64,000 bases of DNA from assembly GCA_003344405.1 (NCBI GenBank), contig NOWV01000213.1, forward strand, positions 1 through 64,000. The letters run 5' to 3'. Shown here in pieces: positions 12,229-23,496 of this stretch (the stretch's first letter is position 1; every line of letters begins with the position of its first letter). The stretch comes from Trichoplax sp. H2. Lineage: Eukaryota > Placozoa > Uniplacotomia > Trichoplacea. Under the pieces are notes generated by a model that was not told the origin of the DNA, did no database searches, and was given only the letters and a program-made list of their open reading frames with translations. Made by a program: the position numbers and the translations under genes.

Positions 12229-13429
12229 TATTAATGACAGGCGTTTTCCATTTTGCACTTTTTTATTATTTTTCCATTACAGAATAAAAATGATCTCCTA
12301 ACAGCAACGTTTGATTGATTTTCCAATTCGTTTGTACAAGATTACCTAACCCGGGAAATGTTGCGATGATTGGCTTCGAATCAAGCCTATCCTACGCGTT
12401 TATTGGCAAAAGAATATACTCGACTGTAAAAATGGAAGAGAAGTAACCGGTGAACCATTCGTTGATCGAAATATTGACTGACTGGACTACCTACATAGGG
12501 TACTCTATTTCGAAAAAGCTCGTGGAAGGGATGATCGGTCCAACTGTTTGCCATACCCATACCATTGCCTGTAATGAACATGGCATGGGCAAACAAGAAC
12601 TAGTTTCCACGAATAGGATTGATCCAAAGTCTGTCTGACATGAGATCAGGCGGTGCCTCCGTCTTCATGCGTCTCTATTCTACTGTATGCTACAGTCCAA
12701 GCGAGGTTTGCCGAAGAATCTCTCCGGCAGATTGAACCTTGATTTGGACATGGACTACAAGCAAAAGTAGTCGATGCTTTGGACTAGCAAGACTACTCTG
12801 ATGATTCATGGCGATATAGCAAGTTGTGTTGAAGAAGAGTAGAATAAAATGGATCATAATCCCAGGCTTGAGGCATTGCAAGAAATGGCTCAGGCAGAGT
12901 GGACAATACTGCACATTGGATGCTGCTGACGTCGACTTGTAAAGTCGACAGTGTACGGTAGAATTGCAACATGACGGGAATGTGTATACAGTATATACTG
13001 TACATTACTGCCGTTTCAGTATACTAAAATAGAATTGCAAAAATGCCGAAGTCTAGTAAAGTGTACTGTACAAGTGGACATGTACGCTTATGGCCAATCA
13101 AAGAGTAACAACCGAAATTGAAGATGCAAACTGCTGTTGTAAAAGCTGTTAAAACATGAAAATAGAGCTCATCTTGTTTACTATACTGCACGATATTAGT
13201 ACACCTTCTGCTTTGGCCTTGTTGGCTAACTTGTGTTTGCAGTTTGTCGACGTGACGCGTGTGAAAGAGACTATTGTCGACAGTAGACTGTGTACAGTCT
13301 ACACTCCAGTGCTGTGTACAGTACTGTCAGGGAGTCAAGGTTGGGCTTGCATTCAGAGTACAGTACATTGTACTGTAACCCAAGCCTATTGCGCTCAAAA
13401 TGGACTAGACAATGCCAATGTTGAGTCAT
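12229..13429. other. spacer with decayed PP2C-region copies
   Basis: No intact gene. The stretch around 13205-13250 (TTTGGCCTTGTTGGC, then GTTTGCAG) resembles 16675-16710, just upstream of the PP2C gene (TCTTGGCCTTGTCGG), so this looks like a decayed copy of the same flank. TACAGTA/TACTGTA heptamers become frequent from about 12950. Confidence 0.4.
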
Positions 13430-13432
13430 AGC
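13378..13432 (+). pseudogene. fragment of PP2C exon 1
   Basis: AGCCTATTGCGCTCAAAATG, followed by a shortened GACAATGCCAATGTTGA, matches 17178-17221 of the PP2C gene, which encodes [16 protein letters not shown]. The frame is kept only over about 15 residues. It sits at the left border of the satellite. Confidence 0.65.
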
Positions 13433-15831
13433 ACTCAGTCTGTACTGTACACAGCGATTCAGTATTACAGTACAGTACAGTACTGTACTCACTGTACTGT
13501 AGTCAGTAGAGTGAAGTGTTTTTTCCGTCACTCTGAGTCACACTGAGTCAAGCTTGGGCTTGCAGTCAGAGTACAGAAGACTGAGTACATTACTGTAGTC
13601 ACAGCATACAGTACTGTAGAGTGAAGTGTTTTTTCCTTCACTCTACAGTATGAGTCACACTGAGTCAAGCTTGCAGTCAGAGTACAGAAGACTGAGTATA
13701 TTACTGTACAGTAGTCACAGCATACAGTACAGTAGAGTGAAGTGTTTTTTCCTTCACTCTACAGTATGAGTCACACTGAGTCAAGCTTGGGCTTGCAGTC
13801 AGAGTACAGAAGACTGAGTATATTACTGTAGAGTGAAGTGTTTTTTCCTTCACTCTACAGTATGAGTCACACTGAGTCAAGCTCGGGCTTGCAGTCAGAG
13901 TACAGAAGACTGAGTATATTACTGTAGTCACAGCATACAGTACAGTACTGTAGAGTGAAGTGTTTTTTCCTTCACCGTACAGTATGAGTCACACTGAGTC
14001 AAGCTTGGGCTTGCAGTCAGAGTACAGTAGACTGAGTACATTACTGTAGTCACAGCATACAGTACAGTAGAATGAAGTGTTTTTTCCTTCACTCTACAGT
14101 ATGAGTCACACTGAGTCAAGCTCGGGCTTGCAGTCAGAGTACAGAAGACTGAGTATATTACTGTAGTCACAGCATACAGTACAGTACTGTAGAGTGAAGT
14201 GTTTTTTCCTTCACCGTACAGTATGAGTCACACTGAATCAAGCTTGGGCTTGCAGTCAGAGTACAGTAGACTGAGTACATTACTGTAGTCACCGCATACA
14301 GTAGAGTGAAGTGTTTTTTCCTTCACTCTACAGTATGAGTCAAGCTTGAGCTTGCAGTCAGAGTACAGTAGACTGAGTACATTACTGTAGTAGTCACAGC
14401 ATACTGTACAGTACAGTAGAGTGAAGTGTTTTTTTTGTCACTCTATGAGTCACACTGAGTCAAGCTTGGGCTTGCAGTCAGAGTACAGTAGACTGAGTAC
14501 ATTACTGTAGTCGTCACAGCATACAGTAGAGTGAAGTGTTTTTTCCTTCACTCTACAGTATGAGTCACACTGAGTCAAGCTTGAGCTTGCAGTCAGAGTA
14601 CAGTAGACTGAGTACATTACTGTAGTAGTCACAGCATACAGTGTACAGTAGAGTGAAGTGTTTTTTTCGTCACTCTATGAGTCACACTGAGTCAAGCTTG
14701 GGCTTGCAGTCAGGGTAGAGTACAGTAGACTGAGTGCATTACTGTATAGTACAGTAGTCACAGCATACTGTACAGTGAAGTGTTTTTTTCTTCACTCTAC
14801 AGTATGAGTCACACTGAGTCAAGCTTGAGCTTGCAGTCAGAGTACAGTAGACTGAGTACCTGTAGTCACAGCATACAGTAGAGTGAAGTGTTTTTTTCTT
14901 CACTCTACAGTATGAGTCACACTGAGTCAAGCTTGAGCTTGCAGTCAGAGTACAGTAGACTGAGTACCTGTAGTCACAGCATACAGTAGAGTGAAGTGTT
15001 TTTTCCGTCACTCTATTACACTGAGTCATGCTTGGGCTTGCAGTCAGAGTAGAGTACAGTAGACTGAGTACATTACTGTAGTCACAGCATACAGTAGAGT
15101 GAAGTGTTTTTTTCGTCACTCTATATACAGTATGAGTCACAATGAGTCAAGCTTGGGCTTACAGTCAGAGTTCAGTGAGTGTACAGTACAGTACGGTACT
15201 GTAGAGTGAAATGTTTTTTCTTCACTCATTGAGCCACACTCAGTCAAGCTTGGGCTTCCAGTCAGAGTACAGAAGACTGAGTGCAGTACAGTAGAGTAGA
15301 GTTACAGCATACAGTTAAAGTGTTTTTTTCTTCACTCTATGACTCACAGTGAATCAGGTTAGGATTCTAGTCAGAGTGCAATAGACTGAGTACAGTAGTG
15401 TAGTCACAGGCTCACAGCATACTGTTAAAGTGTTTTTTTCTTCACTCTATGACTCACAGTGAATCAGGTTAGGATTCTAGTCAGAGTGCAATAGACTGAG
15501 TACAGTAGTGTAGTCACAGGCTCACAGCATACTGTTAAAGTGTTTTTTTCTTCACTCTATGACTCACAGTGAATCAGGTTAGGATTCTAGTCAGAGTGCA
15601 ATAGACTGAGTACAGTAGTGTAGTCACAGGCTCACAGCATACTGTTCAAGTGTTTTTTTCTTCACTCTATGACTCACCGTGAATCAGGTTAGGATTCTAG
15701 TCAGAGTGCAATAGACTGAGTACAGTACTGTAGTCACAGGCTCACAGCATACTGTTCAAGTGTTTTTTTCTTCACTCTATGACTCACAGTGAATCAAGGT
15801 TGGGATTCTAGTCAGAGTACAGTAGAACGTG
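13433..15831. repeat. 110-122 bp satellite with a perfect hairpin in most units
   Basis: Around 20 units. A typical unit reads TAGAGTGAAG, then TG-TTTTTT-C, then CTTCACTCTA; these arms are exact 10 bp complements. It continues with GTATGAGTCACACTGAGTCA, AGCTTGGGCTTGCAGTCAGA and GTACAGTAGACTGAGTAC. Starts of GAGTGAAG lie near 13509, 13619, 13735, 13831, 13953, 14069, 14191, 14303, 14417, 14528 and 14650, a spacing of 96-122 bp. From about 15314 a distinct 110 bp subtype (GTTAAAGTGTTTTTTTC onwards) is repeated almost perfectly at 15314, 15424, 15534, 15644 and 15754. Short frames inside are repeat artefacts with a recurring ~37-residue peptide. Confidence 0.93.
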
Positions 15832-15852
15832 TACTGTAACGTCAGCCGACAG

Positions 15853-15990
15853 CCTACGTCACCTGCACTCAATGGGCTATATTGCGCTCAAAATGGACTC
15901 GACAATGTCTTGGCCAATATGGATCATCCTGTCGTGGTGATACTGCTGCTGAGCGTGAACACAACCAGCGGATACGACGGTAGTGTCGTC
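15853..15990 (+). pseudogene. larger fragment of PP2C exon 1 inside the satellite block
   Basis: The frame reads YCAQNGLDNVLANMDHP and later TTSGYDGS, aligning with [17 protein letters not shown] and TTSDTGSS of the intact gene at 17182-17292. Nucleotide identity is roughly 75% by eye. No catalytic aspartate region is present, so it cannot be a phosphatase on its own. Confidence 0.7.
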
Positions 15991-16088
15991 ACAGTAAGTC
16001 AAGGTTGGGCTTCCAGTCGTTGTACTGTAAGCTACAGTACAATATACTGCAATACACGGTATAGACTGTAAGGGGTGGACTGTAGAAG

Positions 16089-16108
16089 NNNNNNNNNNNN
16101 NNNNNNNN
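16089..16108. other. assembly gap of 20 N with duplicated flanks
   Basis: Sequence 15930-16088, left of the gap, recurs at 16379-16537 with two mismatches in 159 bases. Sequence just right of the gap (16109-16378) recurs at about 14480-14752. The right contig therefore looks like a second version of the same locus lacking about 1.2 kb of satellite. Confidence 0.9.
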
Positions 16109-16378
16109 AGAGTACAGTAGACTGAGTACATTACTGTAGTCACAGCATACAGTAGAGTGAAGTGTTTTTTCCTTCACTCTACAGTATGAGTCACACTGAG
16201 TCAAGCTTGAGCTTGCAGTCAGAGTACAGTAGACTGAGTACATTACTGTAGTAGTCACAGCATACAGTGTACAGTAGAGTGAAGTGTTTTTTTCGTCACT
16301 CTATGAGTCACACTGAGTCAAGCTTGGGCTTGCAGTCAGGGTAGAGTACAGTAGACTGAGTGCATTACTGTATAGTAC
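16109..16378. repeat. satellite units right of the gap
   Basis: Two hairpin-bearing units, nearly identical to 14480-14752 apart from a 3 bp difference (TAGTCACAGC versus TAGTCGTCACAGC). Probably the same DNA assembled twice. Confidence 0.85.
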
Positions 16379-16974
16379 TGTCGTGGTGATACTGCTGCTG
16401 AGCGTGAACACAACCAGCGGATACGACGGTAGTGTCGTCACAGCAAGTCAAGGTTGGGCTTCCAGTCGTTGTACTGTAAGCTACAGTACAATATACTGCA
16501 ATGCACGGTATAGACTGTAAGGGGTGGACTGTAGAAGGCCAACGCGATGTGCGGATCCATCGGTCAAAGTGGCGAGCATCATACCCATTCAGCAGTACAA
16601 CGCAAAGCGTCCAGTAGGGGATGATGGACTGTAGGCAAAAAGGACTACGGTGGCGTCTGCAGTATTACAGTCGCTCTCTTGGCCTTGTCGGTTGTATTGT
16701 CTTTGTCCAATCTTGAAGGATCGACTGTTGGCGATTTGGTTGAAAAATTGGAATTGGTTGAGGATAGAATTAACATTTGTTGGAAGTTGTACAGCTTGCA
16801 GACACTTTACTACTGCTATTCAAACGCCAACCATTCCTGACGACATTAGCAATTGATCGCAGTGGTTGACTTGGCAACGTTGGGAGGACATTGTAGTGAA
16901 GACGGTAGCCATTGCAAAGACATTTGACGACAACGCCAGTACTGTAAGAATACCACCAATTCGTTGAAAGAAAG
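16379..16974. promoter_or_regulatory. 5' flank of the PP2C gene
   Basis: 16379-16537 duplicates 15930-16088. The rest runs up to the PP2C start codon and should contain its promoter and 5' UTR. A 68-codon frame at 16650-16856 shows no recognisable motif. No TATA box was identified. Confidence 0.3.
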
Positions 16975-19900
16975 ATGGGAGCCTTCTTGGATAAGGCAAG
17001 GGTCGAAAAGACCACTAGCAGCGGCTTTGGGAATGGCTTACACTACGGATTATCCGCCATGCAAGGCTGGAGAGTGGGTATGGAAGATGCCCATACTGCG
17101 ATTGTCAGTTTACCCCAAAATCGTGAAATTTCATTTTGGGGTGTTTTCGATGGTCATGCCGGTTCGGCAACATCAGCCTATTGCGCTAAAAATTTACTAG
17201 ACAACGTCTTGGCCAATGTTGATCATCATAGTAGTTCTACTACTGCTGACAGTCAAGACAATGTTAGCACCACCAGCGATACTGGTAGTAGTAGAATGGT
17301 CTTAGTGTAGAAAGTTTACAACGTGGCTTACGGACTGGTTTCTTAAAGTTAGATGAGGTACTGTATTCTTTACGGACTCTTCAAGAGCAAAATAATGCCA
17401 ATTATAACGAATCGGAAAGAATTGATAAAAGTGGCACTACGGCTGTGGTCGTTGTTGTAACCCCAACGCATATCATTTTTGGCAATTGTGGCGATTCTCG
17501 TGGGATATTATGCCGTAGTAATGAAGTCAATTTCGCTACTGAAGATCATAAACCGTTTAAACCTCGAGAGAGGCAACGTATTGAACGAGCCGGCGGCTCT
17601 GTTGTTTTACAACGTGTCAATGGTTCCTTAGCAGTATCCAGAGCTTTAGGCGATTTTGAGTACAAATGTAATAGCGAATTGTCACAACTCGATCAATTGG
17701 TATCGCCAGAGCCCGACGTGATGTCCATAGCTCGAGATCCCAAAGACGAATTTATCGTATTAGCATGTGATGGTATATGGGACGTCATGAATAATACGGA
17801 TGTTGCCAATTTTGTTCGATCACGCTTGGCCATCACCAATGACTTGGAAGAAATCTGTAATGAAGTGTTGAATACGTGCTTGGCAAAGGTTTGTGCATTG
17901 CTTTTCATTCCTTGACAATTTCATTGTAGCTAAAATAGCTTGTTGTAGTTTGTACACCTATCCTTCCATTTCCATCCGCTGGCCCATCTTCAACCTTGTC
18001 TTCCTACCCTATCCAATGCACTTTCAACCCTACTTTCCCTTTCATTTGAAACTCCAACAGTCAAAATGATATCCTCATTGGAACGCGCCCATTGATCCAC
18101 TGGGTGTAATGATGATCAACTCAAGGCCGTTGTCGCCATATTGGATAACGGTGGACCATTCCACTCTTGTCAGCGGATGGATTTCTCTTCCCTGCATCAT
18201 CCACTTACCCCATTGAGCAAGTTTTAGTCAATAAATCGAGTCCGGCAGCGGGCCTGTCCACTCAACAACTTACCGTCAAGCATCAAGCGCTGTAGAAACA
18301 CATCTCCTACTATCGCTCGATCAGCTTCTCCCACGAGCATCCCCTTGGAGATGTTTCTCAATAGGATTACCTTATAATACAGTGATATAAACTAGCGACA
18401 TGATCCTGGATGGCCGGCCGTTAGTGCAATTTTTCAACCTTTTGAAGGGGGTTTTTTTTTTCCATCCTCCAATGGGACTATAGTATGCGCGATGCAGGTT
18501 GCTTTCCCCCATACAAATGATAGTAAAGCACTATTCTGAAGGACATGACTGCGTCAATGCGTCAGCAAATCTTCCGTACCATGGTACAGGAGACTACTGG
18601 AGTTAAGCGCTTTTGTACGCCGACGTCTGGACGCTAGTGTATAGTAGACTAGGGCACAATGGATTCTGTTTTCTGACCACTTTAAGGTAGCAACGTTGCA
18701 AGTAGACTACTTGCAACGGCAGTTTCAGGCTGGTCGACGGTTCTGTTAGGGCGATAGTCGCCAAGAGAGCAGTAATTCAATCAATCTTTACAGCCTAAGT
18801 ACTGCAATTGACTACCACTATATAGGGACAGTATGTTCATCAAGCTAGACGTCCAGGCTTTCACTTGGGCCGTATAGAAACAGAGGCAATAGTGTCATGC
18901 AAGACATCATTTTGTCCACGCGTAGACAATATTAACATGGCCGTTTTCCCATTTTTTCAACCCAATTAGTCTCCATCATGGATGGATCTCGATATCACCG
19001 TCCAACAGCACTTTCAGCTTGTCTACTGTACTCTACTGATTCCGAGTGGTCCCGAAGGGATGATCAATTCAATCAATCTTTACAGCCTTACTGTAGTGCG
19101 CTACAACTATTCGACGACAATACGTTTCATCAACCGATAGTGTTAAGGCTTAACTTAGGCAGTGTAGAAATGGAGGATGCGATCGAACCTTTTCAAGGGT
19201 GTCATGGAAAAGACGATTTGGGGCACGAGTGCACATTATAAACATTAGACATGGCCCTTTTCCATTCTTGAAAGCGAGCAAGTCTCTATCATCGAAACGA
19301 TGATGGATTACATTATGAATGGATAGGGATTATTCTACACGACTGTAAAAACTTGTCGCTGTTGACCGACGTAATAACCTTATAACAAATCAGTGAGGAG
19401 ATAGGATGTAGGCTGCTCTAGGGCATCAAGTTGCCTGTGCGTAGAGGATAAAGTAACTGCTTTGGTGGACGTAATGTGGAATCGTGGGTGTGTATCATTA
19501 AACTCAGTACCGTAACATGCCTTTATACAGTACTGTATAATGTATGCCACACTTGAGCGTCAATAATCCTATGTAGAATAGAACGATAGGCCGCTCAGAT
19601 AGGATATGGTTCATAGCGAAAATACGCTACAAGATTGGATTGAAGTTTTGCCATGAAAGCCTCGTCCATGTACACGAGGTAGCCATGGATCACCTGATTT
19701 GAATGATGGGCAAACTGGAGTTACAAAATATCAATAACTATTGTAGCAAATTCTTTTCTATGTGTACCACCGACTCATCGATCGCTTCGCCACATTGTAG
19801 GCGCCATGAATGGGTTGAATTTGATCAACTTGATCTTATTATCTTGCAATTGAGTTTGTTTCTTATGATTCTCACTTTTGAGAAATGAAGGAATGAATGA

Positions 19901-21251
19901 CTGCAATTGATCTTACTACGCGTATCCACGCCTACAAAAGCAGTTGCTTCAAAATAGATTTGATAGAAGCATGACATATCTACTGATTTATTAACTGATT
20001 GCTTTTCATTTTATTTCTCGTATTCAGGGTAGCAAGGACAATATGAGTATCATACTCATTACCTTTGATGGTGCTATAACTGTGGACGAAAATGCTAAAT
20101 TAATGGTAAGCACTTAGCTTTGCGCTGATAAACGACCCTTGATAAACTAGAATGAGCTAACTGCAATAACAATTTGAATGAGTAGTGTTTCTTACTTAAG
20201 AGGATGATCACCAACGATAACAGTTTTATCTGACATGTTACAATCGAATAATGTTAACAATGCTTCCAGTGTAGAGAAAAAAAATGCTAGACTACTTGGA
20301 TTAAATCTCTATTCGTCGTATCAATGTACCGTACTATCAAAGGCATTCAAAGCAACGTGCTATTCTATGATATCATCAGTGACTGTACTAGCACAAGGGT
20401 GACTTTGAACACTTTAAGCCGCGTGTTGCTAACAAAGCAAGATTATTTGTATACGATGAACGCAACCTAGTTTAGTACAGTTTTAATTCTTTAGTGAACG
20501 CTGCATTTCTAGTCGTCTATTATTTGCTAATCAACGAAAAGTTAACTCGTTATGTTAAAAGCGTCGATGTTCTACTCGCTACTTTTTACATTAGGAGCAA
20601 GAACTTGACAGGAAGATAGTAAAAGAAGTAACAGGTAAATTATCATCATTGTCCAACTAAGCACTGATAAGTAGGGCGGCTGTTGTTAAAAGGCCTTTTT
20701 TAGCCTTGATTTTCAACGGAAGTAGTGTACTAAAAGTTAGGATAGCCTAAAACGTCGTAAATTACATTGTGTGCCTTCAGTATATTGTTTCGCTAGCCTA
20801 TTAATCGATTTAGCAAGCGTGCTGATTTTTTTTCTTATCGAATAGATATACATAACAGACTTGGCTCCAATTGCAACTTGTACCAGGTGATGACAGAATT
20901 ATCCCAAGACGATTCTCTGCGCCTACCTCCTGGAGGTGGCATCGAATGCAAGTAAGCTCAGTAGTGACGTCATTGTCAAAGCTTTCAAAATTTCGAGGTT
21001 ACAAGATGCGTTTGAATTGACATCATTCTCACGTCGGTAATTTGAATATTTATTTCCCAGGCAATTACTTGTCGAGAAAACTTTGTCCCAGTTAACCGGA
21101 AAAGAGGTAAATAGTTGCATGATTGGCTAACCTTACGTCACGGCGATAGGATTATTGCCATAATGGACATGATTTGCTGAAAGCGATAGTTATTCTCAAC
21201 AGGTATACCTCGATAATGACAATTAATTATTTTGGATTGCAGGAATTGTAG
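16975..21251 (+). CDS. PPM1: PPM1A/PPM1B-type protein phosphatase 2C, 6 exons, frameshift in exon 1
   Basis: Exons: 16975-17888, 20028-20105, 20595-20634, 20846-20951, 21061-21106 and 21243-21251. The family is a Mg/Mn-dependent Ser/Thr phosphatase that dampens stress-kinase and TGF-beta/NF-kB signalling in animals. The N-terminus [12 protein letters not shown] is almost the vertebrate one, with Gly2 as a likely myristoylation site. Seen residues include Arg33, Glu37-Asp38, [27 protein letters not shown], the metal Asp in CDGIWDVM, and GSKDNMS at the start of exon 2. Exons 3-6 give the PPM1A/B C-terminal helical region ([16 protein letters not shown]) and a final Glu-Leu-stop. Length would be about 397 residues, against 382 in human PPM1A. 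The frame breaks in an AGT run at 17287-17295, where one base seems missing; downstream codons are intact. Position 35, Glu in vertebrates, is Gly. PPM1A and PPM1B cannot be told apart here. Confidence 0.92.
17889..20027. repeat. intron 1 of the PP2C gene, with an old internal duplication
   Basis: A 2.1 kb intron, the longest found inside a gene here. The stretch 18769-18985 and the stretch 19061-19305 are diverged copies (both contain ATTCAATCAATCTTTACAGC and later ATGGCC-TTTTCC). The second copy reads [13 protein letters not shown] in one plus-strand frame, faintly like the WRVEMEDAH start of PP2C, which hints that the unit may itself derive from exon 1. No functional gene was identified. 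Confidence 0.5.
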
Positions 21252-23496
21252 AATATCAATTTGGCTGACTCACGAAATGAACTTTTTAATGGATGTTATC
21301 TAAAATGGGAGAATCCTAATTTAGTAAATTTGATACGATAAAGTATTCGTGTATGTGTATGCTATTTTAAATTATAAATTATAATACGTTATTAAGGAAA
21401 AGTGATCAATAGTGCAGTCGGCGATTAAGATAATAATTCAATTTAAATGTCCCAGCAACAGGCTACTGTAATAATTTAACGCGATGATTACAGCACATTT
21501 TATCTACATCCAAATGTTGTGTACAAATTGGACTGGATGATATAATGCACCAAAGATAGAAATTTGCACGAAAAGTTATGCGCGTGTGTGATAAGTGATA
21601 ACAGTATAGTGATTATGCCATGTTCCTCTCAAGGAATCAATCATTATCTAGACCAGTATGACTGCTCAAGTAAAGAAGCCAACACTATAGTATCCCAAGC
21701 AATTGATTAGTTAGCTGAATGTTGACCTCAATATTCAAAAAAGGTTTTACCTGTATAATCTGATGAGACGGATAGCTTGAATCGTCTTTCGGCAATATTA
21801 CCTTGAGCGAATGAAGGTATTAACCATTGGTGTTATTCGATATCTTCGTCATCGACAGCACATCAACAAGACTAACAACTGTATTCAAGTATCATTATTT
21901 CTTGACTTGTTTGAACGTTGTATCATACCGATGATATAACATAGAACCTTATAAAAAATATAATTGCGGAACGATACTGTATGTAAGCTGTAAAGAATTT
22001 TACTTTGCGAATTGACAAAGCAATAATGTTTAGATCATTTGAGAACATGCCTGTTCATGGAGCTAAAATAATTTAAAATAGGATAAGAAATATTCTATCA
22101 ACAATTGCAAGCAATAGATTGATAGATAGTTCGATCCTATCCTGTTATCAGCCAGTCACTAACTCATTATTATCTTTGTAGATTCCCGAAGTTCATTGTT
22201 AATAGAAAATAACTTATGATGCGTTTATAGTTTTAACTTGTACGTAAAGTGATTGATTTCTACAACACACTGATTTCTTATTTTTACTGTACAAAATACT
22301 GATTTTCGCCTTTTAACATTTTATGCGACTATCACGAAGATTAAATTTCTAAGCCGTATAACTTGTTAGTGGATTAGGTTCATAGTAGCGGCTTTAGAGA
22401 TTATGTGTATCACTCTATGCAATGCTACGTCTGCTACATTTAATTTCTTGCCGTTTCTTTGCTGTCATAGTATATAACATTAATACCGGACTACTAGTAA
22501 CTATGTGGTTCGATAATTATACCAATTTTGACAATTTAACTACAATGAAGGAAATAAACCGTAATGAAAGTTCAACCGTTAACGGCATTCTATGACAATA
22601 CGACAAATCCACTGTCAAGTAGTTGAAATGGAGACAGCATGCTACAGTAGGACGTTGCTCGATGAGACCGAGACATTTTACTTTCAAATGGCGATTCAAG
22701 CCTAAGAAAGTATTCAATTTGTATTGACATCACCCAAGATCAGAAAGACATGAATACGTACAACAATGATCCATTCATATTTATTTATATATCTACATAA
22801 TTTACTGCTTCGAGTAACATTCTATATACTGGATATAGAACAATTTGTTATCATTCATATGGTCATTTCGTTGAATTTTCTGAAACACGATTTCAGTTTT
22901 TACAGCATAAAGGATGCTTACGTGTACTGTAAAAAACAGTAGGATACTTTAATAATTATAATTATTACAGTACATTAGTACCAACAAATGCCGGGAATAA
23001 AAAATTGCAAAATATTTCTGTGGCAGCCTTTCCATAAATTGAATATAGCTGCTACATAAAATAAAATGTACTGTACTAATTTCGGTAACGGTACTAGATA
23101 ACTGTACCAAAATTGAATTTTGGATACCATTAGGATAAAATTTTTGATGAGAATCTTTGAGAGAATTCGGTCATAATACCAAATATCAGTATGCAGTTAC
23201 GCTTGTAACACTTCGTAATAGTGATGTGGCCAATGGATTTCAATAGACAGGGCTATCAATCTGTTTAATGATTAACTTGTGAGCTTTATGCTAAATAAAG
23301 CCTTGGCATTCTCAGATGATGGCGCATTTGCAAGCAGGATTAAATTGGAGATTCAGGTTCCACCATTGTTTCAGCGTACACTGATTAATTAATATAAAAC
23401 AGTAAATTAGTTTAACAGTTGAAAACAGACAACTGATAAACTAAAAAGATAAAACCTTGATTAATAGTATTAGCACAAGCAATAGCAGTGCAATAG
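21252..23496. other. intergenic between two convergent genes
   Basis: AT-rich region downstream of both the PP2C gene and PET117, expected to hold their 3' UTRs. No supported open frame and no repeats noted apart from isolated TACAGTA/TACTGTA motifs near 22920-23110. Confidence 0.4.

Noticed and set aside
13271-15140. Several minus-strand frames repeating a peptide like TLTASPSLTQCDSYC
   Set aside because: Products of the satellite unit read antisense; the frame shifts from unit to unit as lengths change between 96 and 122 bp.
15829-16071. 80-codon plus frame spanning the PP2C fragment
   Set aside because: Only its middle is PP2C-derived; the rest is satellite, and no catalytic motif is present. 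Listed as a pseudogene fragment instead.
13378-16378. Could the 13-16 kb array be a CRISPR array?
   Set aside because: Units are contiguous tandem copies without unique spacers, in a eukaryotic intron-bearing context.
17693-17908. 71-codon minus-strand frame
   Set aside because: Antisense shadow of PP2C exon 1.
18590-18740. Possible structured RNA gene in PP2C intron 1
   Set aside because: No tRNA, snRNA or rRNA signature could be traced by eye; insufficient support.
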